Shown piece after piece: positions 5,795 to 11,940 of a stretch of 15,772 bases of DNA (its first letter is position 1; every line of letters starts with the position of its first letter). The notes beneath the pieces were generated by a model that did no database searches, was not told where the DNA came from, and saw only the letters and a program-made list of their open reading frames with translations. The position numbers and the translations under genes are program-made. The stretch spans positions 1 through 15,772 of the forward strand of contig JADFGI010000022.1 of the NCBI GenBank assembly GCA_022567815.1, in the 5' to 3' direction. The stretch comes from Nitrospinota bacterium (GTDB taxonomy: Bacteria; Nitrospinota; Nitrospinia; Nitrospinales; VA-1).

Positions 5795-6232
5795 TTACAT
5801 ACGAGCGCAAAGGTCGGAGGAATGGCTATTGGTATCGACCTTTTCAATGGCCTCCAGAATTTTTCCCTCTTCGTCGATCACGTAGGAAATGCGCGATGCG
5901 TACCCGTCTTCCGCACTTTTTACCGCATGATAGGCCAAGGCGATCTCGCGATTGACGTCACACAGTAATTGGAAGGGAAAAGAATATTTTTCAGCAAAGG
6001 CTTTGTTTCCCGCGACGCCATCCAGACTGACGCCTAGAATGACGGTGTTTTTATCTTCAAAATTTTTATAATCATCGCGGAAACCCTTGCCCTCCATCGT
6101 GCAACCGGGGGTATCGGCTTTCGGGTAAAACCAGATCACCACTTTCTTGCCGCGAAAATCCTTCAAACTGACGTTCTTGCCATGATGATCCTGTACGGTA
6201 AAATCAGGAGCTTGTGTTCCAACATCAAGCAT
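5795..6232 (-). CDS. Peroxiredoxin, PrxQ/Bcp family
   Basis: Thiol peroxidase reducing hydrogen and organic peroxides in the cytoplasm. The protein has 145 residues. The catalytic motif is P37-x3-T41-x2-C44 within PKADTPGCTMEG, so Cys44 is the peroxidatic cysteine. The usual resolving cysteine five residues later is a lysine (Lys49). Cys91 (FPFQLLCD) and Cys142 (DLCARM) are the only other cysteines that could resolve. The ATG at 6232 is chosen because AAGGAG lies seven bases upstream and homologues begin at this point. The frame stays open upstream to 6397, but that part reads through repeat DNA. The last residues (SSDLCARM) look atypical and abut the repeat cluster, so the C-terminus may have been altered by it. 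It stands alone between two repeat-filled gaps. Confidence 0.93.
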   Translation of the reverse strand: MLDVGTQAPDFTVQDHHGKNVSLKDFRGKKVVIWFYPKADTPGCTMEGKGFRDDYKNFEDKNTVILGVSLDGVAGNKAFAEKYSFPFQLLCDVNREIALAYHAVKSAEDGYASRISYVIDEEGKILEAIEKVDTNSHSSDLCARM

Positions 6233-6239
6233 GATCGGT

Positions 6240-6245
6240 CTCCTT
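6240..6245 (-). promoter_or_regulatory. Ribosome binding site of the peroxiredoxin gene
   Basis: AAGGAG on the minus strand, seven bases before ATG 6232. It decides the start against the in-frame ATG at 6283 and the longer frame to 6397. Confidence 0.75.
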
Positions 6246-6323
6246 AGTAATAAATTTATAAATCCAAATAATTTTTTTAACATGGTAATTTTTGTTTTTG
6301 CTCTTCCATCGCCTTCCCAGTGT

Positions 6324-6370
6324 CGTCCATCTCGTCTTCGCGAGCCGCTAAAAGCGGCGCGGCGATCCAG
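6324..6370. repeat. GC-rich stem-loop module, copy 3 of 3
   Basis: Aligns without net gap to 431-477. The stem is GCCGCT-AAA-AGCGGC (6345-6359 region). The module runs directly into the 112-bp element, sharing its ATCCAG terminus. Confidence 0.75.
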
Positions 6371-6476
6371 CCCATTAGCATGGGGGGCAATATTCAATAA
6401 TTTTATTTTGCGCTAAATAACTATCGTAGCGAGACAACCTATTAGCGAATTAGCCCTCCCCCCTTGGGAGCTGGAT
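6365..6476 (+). repeat. 112-bp interspersed element with terminal inverted repeats, copy B
   Basis: Bounded by ATCCAGC and GCTGGAT. It is the reverse-orientation partner of 760-866, with roughly 88% agreement by eye. The best conserved stretches are the AT-rich middle (about 6391-6410), the CGAGACAACC segment (about 6430-6439) and both termini. The most variable parts are the G-run at 6381-6386 and the C-run near 6458. Confidence 0.75.
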
Positions 6477-6505
6477 TGCTTCGCCATACCCCTCCTACTC
6501 CTTCG

Positions 6506-6548
6506 GAGCATGAAGGCAATGGTGAAACATCACATGCTCGCAATGACG
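6506..6548. repeat. Palindromic module GAGCATG...CATGCTC
   Basis: Arms 6506-6512 and 6533-6539 are perfect complements with about 20 bases between. A related sequence in the same plus-strand orientation is at 712-753, although the 107/112-bp elements beside them are in opposite orientation. The end, CTCGCAATGACG, is the approximate reverse complement of 6333-6344. Confidence 0.6.
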
Positions 6549-6571
6549 ATCTGCGGTAGGAGCCGAAAATA

Positions 6572-7264
6572 TCAGCGATCACCATCAAACATCCCACTGT
6601 ATAAAATTCCCTCCCCCAGAATGATATCCTCCTTGCGGGTTATCTTGATATTCAATTCGGACCCTTCGATAATTTTCAGTTTTATCCCTGCATTCTCCAA
6701 AAGAGATGCTTCATCGGTTCCATAATAGGAATCGTTCACCGCCTTTTGGAAGGCCTGGTCAAGAATAGCATACTGAAATGCCTGCGGCGTTTGCACCCGC
6801 CATAACCCGTTTCGATCTACGGTACGGGTCACAAAATCCTCGTCATCCACCTGTTTGATCGTGTCGTTCACCGGGATGGCGGTAATCACTGCACCAAATT
6901 GCTGAGCCGCTTCAATGCTTCGTCGAATCAAATCGGGAGTCACAAAAGGACGCACGCCATCGTGAACGATGACGATATCCGTATCCGCATCGATTGCTTT
7001 AAATCCATTGTAAACTGAATCCTGACGCTCTTTTCCGCCTTCAACGATGTTCTTTACGATTTTGTAATCCCATTTCTTTCGGGCCTCGCCTATATCCTTT
7101 GCCGGGACGACCAGGGTAACTGAATTCACCCATTCGCAGGCTTCAAATGCCTGCAAGGTGTAATGGAGAATGGGTTGTCCCTTCAGCAATAGATATTGTT
7201 TGGGGGTGGAAGAACCCATGCGGGTTCCCTGGCCGGCGGCGGGAATGATGGCTGAAACTTTCAT
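6572..7264 (-). CDS. ispD: 2-C-methyl-D-erythritol 4-phosphate cytidylyltransferase (IspD)
   Basis: Transfers CMP from CTP to methylerythritol phosphate, the third step of the non-mevalonate isoprenoid pathway, in the cytoplasm. The protein is 230 residues, as usual. The nucleotide-binding loop PAAGQGTRMGSSTPKQ holds the conserved Arg15 and Lys22. HDGVRPF, the QTPQAF motif, the TDEASLLE motif and NIKIT near the C-terminus are all present. The ATG at 7264 is chosen because the family starts immediately before AIIPAAG; a TTG at 7297 would add 11 unconserved residues. radA ends 57 bp upstream on the same strand, so both are likely co-transcribed. ispF, often next to ispD, is not here; repeats follow instead. 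Confidence 0.97.
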   Translation of the reverse strand: MKVSAIIPAAGQGTRMGSSTPKQYLLLKGQPILHYTLQAFEACEWVNSVTLVVPAKDIGEARKKWDYKIVKNIVEGGKERQDSVYNGFKAIDADTDIVIVHDGVRPFVTPDLIRRSIEAAQQFGAVITAIPVNDTIKQVDDEDFVTRTVDRNGLWRVQTPQAFQYAILDQAFQKAVNDSYYGTDEASLLENAGIKLKIIEGSELNIKITRKEDIILGEGILYSGMFDGDR

Positions 7265-7321
7265 CTCTTTTTCAATTGATGACGTGAAACGGGGCAATCC
7301 ATTTATATATTCAACCTCATC

Positions 7322-8698
7322 TCATGACGCAAAAATGATTTCAAACGCCTGGGACAGGTCCTTCACAAAACAAAGTTCCATACGGCTTTTTGGAAGGCAG
7401 TTCCCTTTTTTAGCTGTATAAGGCACGATACAACGATCAAATCCCAACCGCTCCGCCTCAATGATCCTCGGTTCCAATTGCATGACGGACCGCACTTCAC
7501 CTGTCAACCCCACCTCGCCGATCATTACCGTTTGCAGGTCGATCATCTGGTTTTTCAAACTGCTGGCAATGGACGCGGCAATTCCCAGATCAATCGAGGG
7601 TTCGGACACTTTGATTCCACCCGCAATATTGACAAAAATATCTTCCCCCTGGAATTGCAGTCCCAGCCGCTTTTCCATGATCGCGATCATCAGGGTCATG
7701 CGGTTTTGATCGAATCCGGTTGCCATTCGCCGGGGAAGGCCAATCGAGGACGAGGGACTCACCAGCGCCTGAACTTCAACTAAAAGAGTCCGACTGCCTT
7801 CCAGGCTGGAAACAATGACAGAACCGGGGCAGTCGGTGGGCCGTTCGGCAAGAAAAATTTCCGATGGATTCTCAACGGTCACAAGCCCTTCCGGGCGCAT
7901 TTCAAAAACGCCGATTTCCGGCGTCGGCCCGAAGCGGTTTTTGATGGTCCTAAGGAGACGATAGGAATGGCCTTTATCGCCTTCGAAATAGATCACCGTA
8001 TCCACGATATGCTCCAGCGCTTTTGGGCCGGCGATGGCTCCGTCCTTGGTGATATGGCCGATCAAAAAGGCCGCCAGCGACCGCTTTTTCACGTCCTGAA
8101 AAATTTTGAAGGCCACTTCCCGAACCTGTCCGATACTGCCGGGAGCGGAAGACAATTCCGATGTGAAAAAAGTTTGAATGGAATCCAATACCAGAACGGC
8201 GGGGTTCACTTTATCGACCAGGCGTTGGACTTCTTCGATGCAGATTTCCGAACTGATGAGAAGGTTTTCGGACAGGGCGCCGAGCCGCTCGGCTCGCAAT
8301 CTGATTTGCGCCGGGGATTCCTCTCCTGAAATGTAAAGAACCTTTTGGCCTGATTTGGCCAGGCAACCCATGCTTTGTAGCAGGAGGGTGGATTTTCCGA
8401 TACCCGGATTGCCCCCGATAAGAGTCAGGGAGCCTTCCACCATCCCGCCTCCCAGGGTGCGGTCAAATTCGCTGATGCCGGTGGTCCACCGCTTTTGATT
8501 CAAGGCTTGAACCGATGTGATCGGTTGGACCCCTCCATTGCCTTTAGCGGTGGTTTGTGGTTTTGTTGAATTTCTGCGGCCTCGAAGCACTTCTTCGGAA
8601 AAGGAATTCCACTCGGCGCATTCCGGGCATTTTCCCAGCCACTTGGGCGCGCGGTGACCGCATGTTTGACAAACGTATTCAGAAACGGGTTTGGCCAT
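7322..8698 (-). CDS. radA: DNA repair protein RadA (Sms)
   Basis: RecA-related ATPase that promotes branch migration during recombinational repair. Order of parts in 458 residues: a four-cysteine zinc finger (Cys10, Cys13, Cys24, Cys27), a RecA-like core with Walker A at 95-104 (GGNPGIGKST), the RadA-specific KNRFG motif near 260, and a Lon protease-like C-terminal domain starting near 300. Length is normal for the family. Start at ATG 8698, which places the zinc finger at the very N-terminus as expected; no Shine-Dalgarno is seen. A good promoter candidate lies 35-70 bp upstream. ispD follows. Confidence 0.98.
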   Translation of the reverse strand: MAKPVSEYVCQTCGHRAPKWLGKCPECAEWNSFSEEVLRGRRNSTKPQTTAKGNGGVQPITSVQALNQKRWTTGISEFDRTLGGGMVEGSLTLIGGNPGIGKSTLLLQSMGCLAKSGQKVLYISGEESPAQIRLRAERLGALSENLLISSEICIEEVQRLVDKVNPAVLVLDSIQTFFTSELSSAPGSIGQVREVAFKIFQDVKKRSLAAFLIGHITKDGAIAGPKALEHIVDTVIYFEGDKGHSYRLLRTIKNRFGPTPEIGVFEMRPEGLVTVENPSEIFLAERPTDCPGSVIVSSLEGSRTLLVEVQALVSPSSSIGLPRRMATGFDQNRMTLMIAIMEKRLGLQFQGEDIFVNIAGGIKVSEPSIDLGIAASIASSLKNQMIDLQTVMIGEVGLTGEVRSVMQLEPRIIEAERLGFDRCIVPYTAKKGNCLPKSRMELCFVKDLSQAFEIIFAS

Positions 8699-8737
8699 TT
8701 TCAGAAACAGAAAAGTAAAAGTGTTAAATCGGGATTT

Positions 8738-8766
8738 ATTATAAATTACAGGAGGGAATCAGTGAA
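8738..8766 (-). promoter_or_regulatory. Candidate sigma-70 promoter for radA
   Basis: On the minus strand TTCACT (8761-8766) and a perfect TATAAT (8738-8743) are separated by 17 bases. Transcription would begin near 8731, about 33 bases before the radA start codon. It is the only convincing -35/-10 pair in the 126-bp gap. Confidence 0.5.
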
Positions 8767-8824
8767 GGTAAAAATTCAGGTTCTGCTTCTAACAAAAAAT
8801 TGGTTGGAAACTTTGGATATGTTT

Positions 8825-10639
8825 TCACTGTTTTGGGGACGGAGGACGGAATGATTTTTTGCCCAAGTTGGCCAAAGTCTTCCTGATGGCATCGTTCCGG
8901 GAGATATTCACATTGGCCTTTCGGGATAAATCAGCAAGGTTCCTTTTTACATCGAACTGGGTCTTGAGAGTTTGCCTTTGGGCGCTTCTGATTTCTCCCT
9001 GAGCTTTTATAATTTGGATTTGGGAGCTTTTGATTTCTTCCTGAGCTTTTAAGATGCGGGCCTGGCGTTGGTTCGTCTGCTCCAGGATCTGCTTCTCGTC
9101 CAACTGAGTCTGATTGATCACTCCCTGATTTTTGCCCATCTGAATTTGGGCCTGGCTCATTTCCGCCTGCGCCTGACTCATTTTCACCTGAACCTGATTC
9201 AACTCCATCTGGAATTGTTTGATCTCACTCTGACCGGTAATGACTTCGGCAAATTTACCCTGCTCCGCCGCTATGGTCTTTAAAATACCAATCAACGTCG
9301 TCAGCTTTTCATTGACATTGTCCACATTGGCCAACCCTCCCTGAATGGTTTGCAGAGCCTGGCCCACGTTTTTCAGTGATTGGTTGACTTGCCCACTGTG
9401 GGTCACAAGCTGAGTGATGGACTGGCCCATCTCATTGTTTTGGATTGCAAGTTCGCGGCTGTGGGTTGCAAGCTCGCTGGAGGAGGTGATGATTTTATTG
9501 AGTTTTTCTCCATTCAGGGCATTGTTTCCCAGAACTTTAGCCATATTCAGCTGGAGAGAGGCCAGGTCGGCTCTTGATGCCAGGCTATTCGATTGCAAAC
9601 CATTCAGACTTTCAGCAAGTTTATTGATTTTTTCATCCGCAACCCTCATGTTCCTGAAAATAATTTCTATCTGCTTATCCATTTTTTGCGAACCGGCGCT
9701 AACTTGAACAGCAAGGTTTTGTTGACCTTTGGAGAGAGTGCCCATTTGCTGGACCATACCGTCTTTGAGTTTCACGATATCATCGTGGATAAGCACCACA
9801 TTTTTATTAGTCGTGCCCATGCTTTTTGAAAGAAGCTCTATGTTGCCTCGGGTTGCTTCTCCCTCTTTGAGGTTCCTTTCGAGAACTTCCAGCAATTTTT
9901 GATTTTTGGCCTCTATACCGGATAGACCTGCACGCAAGGCCTCCTTATTTTCTTTCCTCGCCTGGGACACACTTGCAAGGAACGCATTGCTTGTTTTAGA
10001 CATCTCCGTGCTGATCTGTGGAATCAGCTCAGATTTGATAATCTCATTGGTCTTGTCAAGGGATTGTTTCTGGGTGTTCACCATAGCCAAAGTATCGCGG
10101 TTCAACCGGGCCAACTCCTGAGAATTTTTCTGGTTGAGCTTTGCGAAATTTTCCATATCCGCGGCCATTCCGCTTTTAAGATCCCTGAATTTCTCGGCGA
10201 GGTTGTCCTGGAATTGATCGTTGGCAATCTTTTGCCGGTTTAGCTGGCTGGCGATTTGCTGGTCAAGTTTAGCCAATTGCTGTTTGACGTTTTTGATGAT
10301 TTCCATCTTGATTTGCATTTCAATATCCGCCAATTTTTGGTTGGTGGTCTTGAAATACCCGGAAATTTCCGCCTGGCTCTGCTCAACGCTCCCCTGCAGG
10401 TTGGGAAGCAAACTCTTAATATCCTCGATTTGACGGGATAAATCTTGCTGGAAGCTTTCAATGGCCTTCAATTTGCCCGTTTTCAGTTCAACCAACCGGG
10501 CGTTGATCTTCTTTATTTCAGCAAAAATCCTTCTCCAGTTATTCTTGTCATCGTCAAAAAGCCCCGCAGATGCGGTTTGGGAAGAAAATGCTAGGATAAG
10601 GAAAAAAACGCTGACCCACAGGAGTTTATGAGTTTTCAT
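8825..10639 (-). CDS. Secreted long coiled-coil protein of unknown function, next to pal
   Basis: I do not recognise a family. The protein has 604 residues with a clear Sec signal peptide (1-25, cleavage after ASA before GLFDDD), so it is periplasmic or exported. There is no membrane segment and, as far as I can read, no cysteine. Almost the whole mature chain is helical and heptad-like. Residues 472-569 form 14 consecutive heptads without a break, with a hydrophobic residue at position 2 and Gln at position 6 in 12 of them. The C-terminus is basic and Pro-rich. ATG 10639 is preferred over a TTG two codons earlier; no good Shine-Dalgarno. It lies 152 bp after pal, the place where cpoB/ybgF sits in many Tol-Pal clusters, but has no TPR domain. 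A role with Tol-Pal is inference from position. Confidence 0.88.
   Translation of the reverse strand: MKTHKLLWVSVFFLILAFSSQTASAGLFDDDKNNWRRIFAEIKKINARLVELKTGKLKAIESFQQDLSRQIEDIKSLLPNLQGSVEQSQAEISGYFKTTNQKLADIEMQIKMEIIKNVKQQLAKLDQQIASQLNRQKIANDQFQDNLAEKFRDLKSGMAADMENFAKLNQKNSQELARLNRDTLAMVNTQKQSLDKTNEIIKSELIPQISTEMSKTSNAFLASVSQARKENKEALRAGLSGIEAKNQKLLEVLERNLKEGEATRGNIELLSKSMGTTNKNVVLIHDDIVKLKDGMVQQMGTLSKGQQNLAVQVSAGSQKMDKQIEIIFRNMRVADEKINKLAESLNGLQSNSLASRADLASLQLNMAKVLGNNALNGEKLNKIITSSSELATHSRELAIQNNEMGQSITQLVTHSGQVNQSLKNVGQALQTIQGGLANVDNVNEKLTTLIGILKTIAAEQGKFAEVITGQSEIKQFQMELNQVQVKMSQAQAEMSQAQIQMGKNQGVINQTQLDEKQILEQTNQRQARILKAQEEIKSSQIQIIKAQGEIRSAQRQTLKTQFDVKRNLADLSRKANVNISRNDAIRKTLANLGKKSFRPPSPKQ
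8933..9226 (-). repeat. 14 uninterrupted heptads (Gln at position 6) inside the coiled-coil gene
   Basis: Codons 472-569 read as successive 7-residue units such as EIKQFQM, KMSQAQA, EMSQAQI, RILKAQE, EIRSAQR. Gln is at position 6 in 12 of 14 units (Leu in two). Position 2 is Ile, Leu, Met or Val in 11. Position 5 is often Ala. At DNA level units have diverged, though short strings such as CCTGAGCTTTTA recur (8998 and 9042 area). Confidence 0.8.
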
Positions 10640-10685
10640 TGGCAAAAAAGGGGGAAGAAAATTTTACTCTATATCGCGGGAATCC

Positions 10686-10745
10686 ACTCCTGAATTAGAG
10701 GAGTTGGGGATGGATGGATCGCAACGGGTTTTCCGTTGCGATCCA
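10686..10745. other. Two stem-loops between pal and the coiled-coil gene
   Basis: A 13-bp perfect inverted repeat pairs 10715-10727 with 10733-10745 around a five-base loop (arm TGGATCGCAACGG). A shorter one pairs 10686-10691 with 10699-10704. On the transcribed minus strand neither is followed by a T-run, so they are not canonical intrinsic terminators. A transcript-processing, mRNA-stabilising or partial-termination element that sets expression of the downstream gene relative to pal is plausible. Confidence 0.65.
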
Positions 10746-10791
10746 GTTCTCTCCAAGCTATCAAGATATGCTTAAGCTACCAAGGGATGGC

Positions 10792-11619
10792 TTATTCGGC
10801 AACCATAAAATGAGCCCGCCGGTTTCGCCACCAACAACTGTCGCTACTTTCATTGCAAAAGGGTTTCTCTTCGCCATAGCTTATTACGTGTAACCGGTTT
10901 TCCGGAATACCCAGTGAAGCCAAATATCTTTTGGTAGAGGAGGCTCGGCGCTGGCCCAGCGCCAGATTATAATTATTGGTCCCTCTTTCATCACAATGCC
11001 CTTGAATCTCAACCTTAACACTGGGATGTTGCTTGAGGTAATCCGCATTCTGTTTCAAGATACTCTTGGAACTCGAATCCAAATCATACTTGTCAAACTG
11101 AAAATGAATGTCTTTCAACTCGGAAGTGGGCCTGAAGGAAAATAACCTGGCTTCCTGGATTCCCTGATCTGCGCCCAGACCACTGCCGGACCCTGCGGCA
11201 AAAGGATTCGACGAACCACCATTTCCACTCATTGAACCGGAGAACCCATCTCCTTGGGAAATAATGGGGGCTCCATCGACTGCGCCAGACTCTGTCAGGT
11301 TTTCTTCACGGACCAAATCGGAACCCGCCCCAAAATCTCCTGAGCCTGCCGAAGACCCACCAAGGTTACCGGCATCAGCCATACTTTCCTGGCGCACAAA
11401 ACCTGATTCCTCGGACCCGCTTCCATCAATAGGAAAGTCTTGTTCGGGAGCAAACCCCTGGATGCCTCCATTGGATTCAGCGACTTCTTCCAATTCGCTG
11501 TCACCAATGGTCCCGGTCGCCTCGATTTCGGGGGGAATAAGGTTTTTCGAACAAGATGCCGTAAACACCAACCCAACAATTATTCCCAATATACCGATCC
11601 AAACCTTGTGTCCTCGCAT
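10792..11619 (-). CDS. pal: Peptidoglycan-associated outer-membrane lipoprotein Pal
   Basis: Anchors the outer membrane to peptidoglycan and to TolB/TolA during envelope constriction. A lipoprotein signal peptide ends at TAS-Cys23, with Ser after the cysteine, which fits outer-membrane sorting. A Gly/Ser/Glu-rich linker of about 130 residues follows, then the OmpA-like domain (about 165-275) with FQFDKYDLD, GHCDERGTNNYNLALGQRRA and WWRNRRAHF. The cysteine pair in the C-terminal CNESSDSC is commonly seen in deltaproteobacteria-type Pal. At 275 residues it is about 100 longer than E. coli Pal because of the linker. ATG 11619 is preferred to ATG 11631, since GAGGG lies five bases before it. tolB lies 321 bp upstream. 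Confidence 0.95.
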   Translation of the reverse strand: MRGHKVWIGILGIIVGLVFTASCSKNLIPPEIEATGTIGDSELEEVAESNGGIQGFAPEQDFPIDGSGSEESGFVRQESMADAGNLGGSSAGSGDFGAGSDLVREENLTESGAVDGAPIISQGDGFSGSMSGNGGSSNPFAAGSGSGLGADQGIQEARLFSFRPTSELKDIHFQFDKYDLDSSSKSILKQNADYLKQHPSVKVEIQGHCDERGTNNYNLALGQRRASSTKRYLASLGIPENRLHVISYGEEKPFCNESSDSCWWRNRRAHFMVAE

Positions 11620-11680
11620 AATTACCCTCATGTTTATTTTGGTAAAATTCAGTTAAAAAAACAGAAACTTTGTTAACCTA

Positions 11681-11708
11681 TCTATATAAAATTTAAAACC
11701 TTAACCAA
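11681..11708 (-). promoter_or_regulatory. Possible sigma-70 promoter for pal
   Basis: On the minus strand TTGGTT (11703-11708) and TATAGA (11681-11686) are 16 bases apart, giving a leader of about 55 bases before ATG 11619. The match is moderate and the region is AT-rich, so chance is a real possibility. Confidence 0.3.
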
Positions 11709-11812
11709 TAACCCGCAAATTTAATTATTGCTTAAGTCAATGTAAGGAAAGGAAACTTTAAGAGTTACATTAATTGTACAATGGTTTTTACTCATTAGCA
11801 ATACCAAACTAT

Positions 11813-11826
11813 TTGATTTATATCAC
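11813..11826. promoter_or_regulatory. FNR/CRP-like palindrome upstream of pal
   Basis: TTGAT-TTAT-ATCAC matches nine of ten bases of the FNR consensus TTGAT-N4-ATCAA, and read on the minus strand (GTGAT...) also resembles a CRP half-site. It lies about 140 bp upstream of the candidate pal transcription start, which is far for direct activation. Sequence match only. Confidence 0.3.
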
Positions 11827-11940
11827 AATACGTCTATGAACTCGAGATGAAGAACCGATTATGAAAGGGCTATGGGAGTAAGAGAATAAATACATAGTAA
11901 GTGTAACTGTATGTAATTCCGCGCTTTTCCCGCCGCAAAT

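Larger units (their letters stand above)
6233..6571. other. 339-bp gap filled with repeat modules
   Basis: Between ispD and the peroxiredoxin gene. It contains the peroxiredoxin Shine-Dalgarno (AAGGAG, 6240-6245), an AT-rich stretch (about 6241-6300) that could hold its promoter, then GC-rich module copy 3, the 112-bp element copy B and a palindromic module ending at 6548. No gene is visible. Confidence 0.75.
11620..11940. other. 321-bp AT-rich gap between tolB and pal with likely regulatory content
   Basis: No gene is visible on either strand. It holds the pal Shine-Dalgarno (GAGGG, 11625-11629), a weak promoter candidate (11681-11708) and an FNR/CRP-like palindrome (11813-11826). Unlike the other long gaps it contains none of the GC-rich repeat modules. 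A gap of this size inside a tol-pal cluster suggests pal and the coiled-coil gene have their own transcription start. Confidence 0.6.

Noticed and set aside
6233..6397. N-terminal extension of the peroxiredoxin frame
   Set aside because: It reads through repeat modules; AAGGAG seven bases before ATG 6232 and family length fix the start there.
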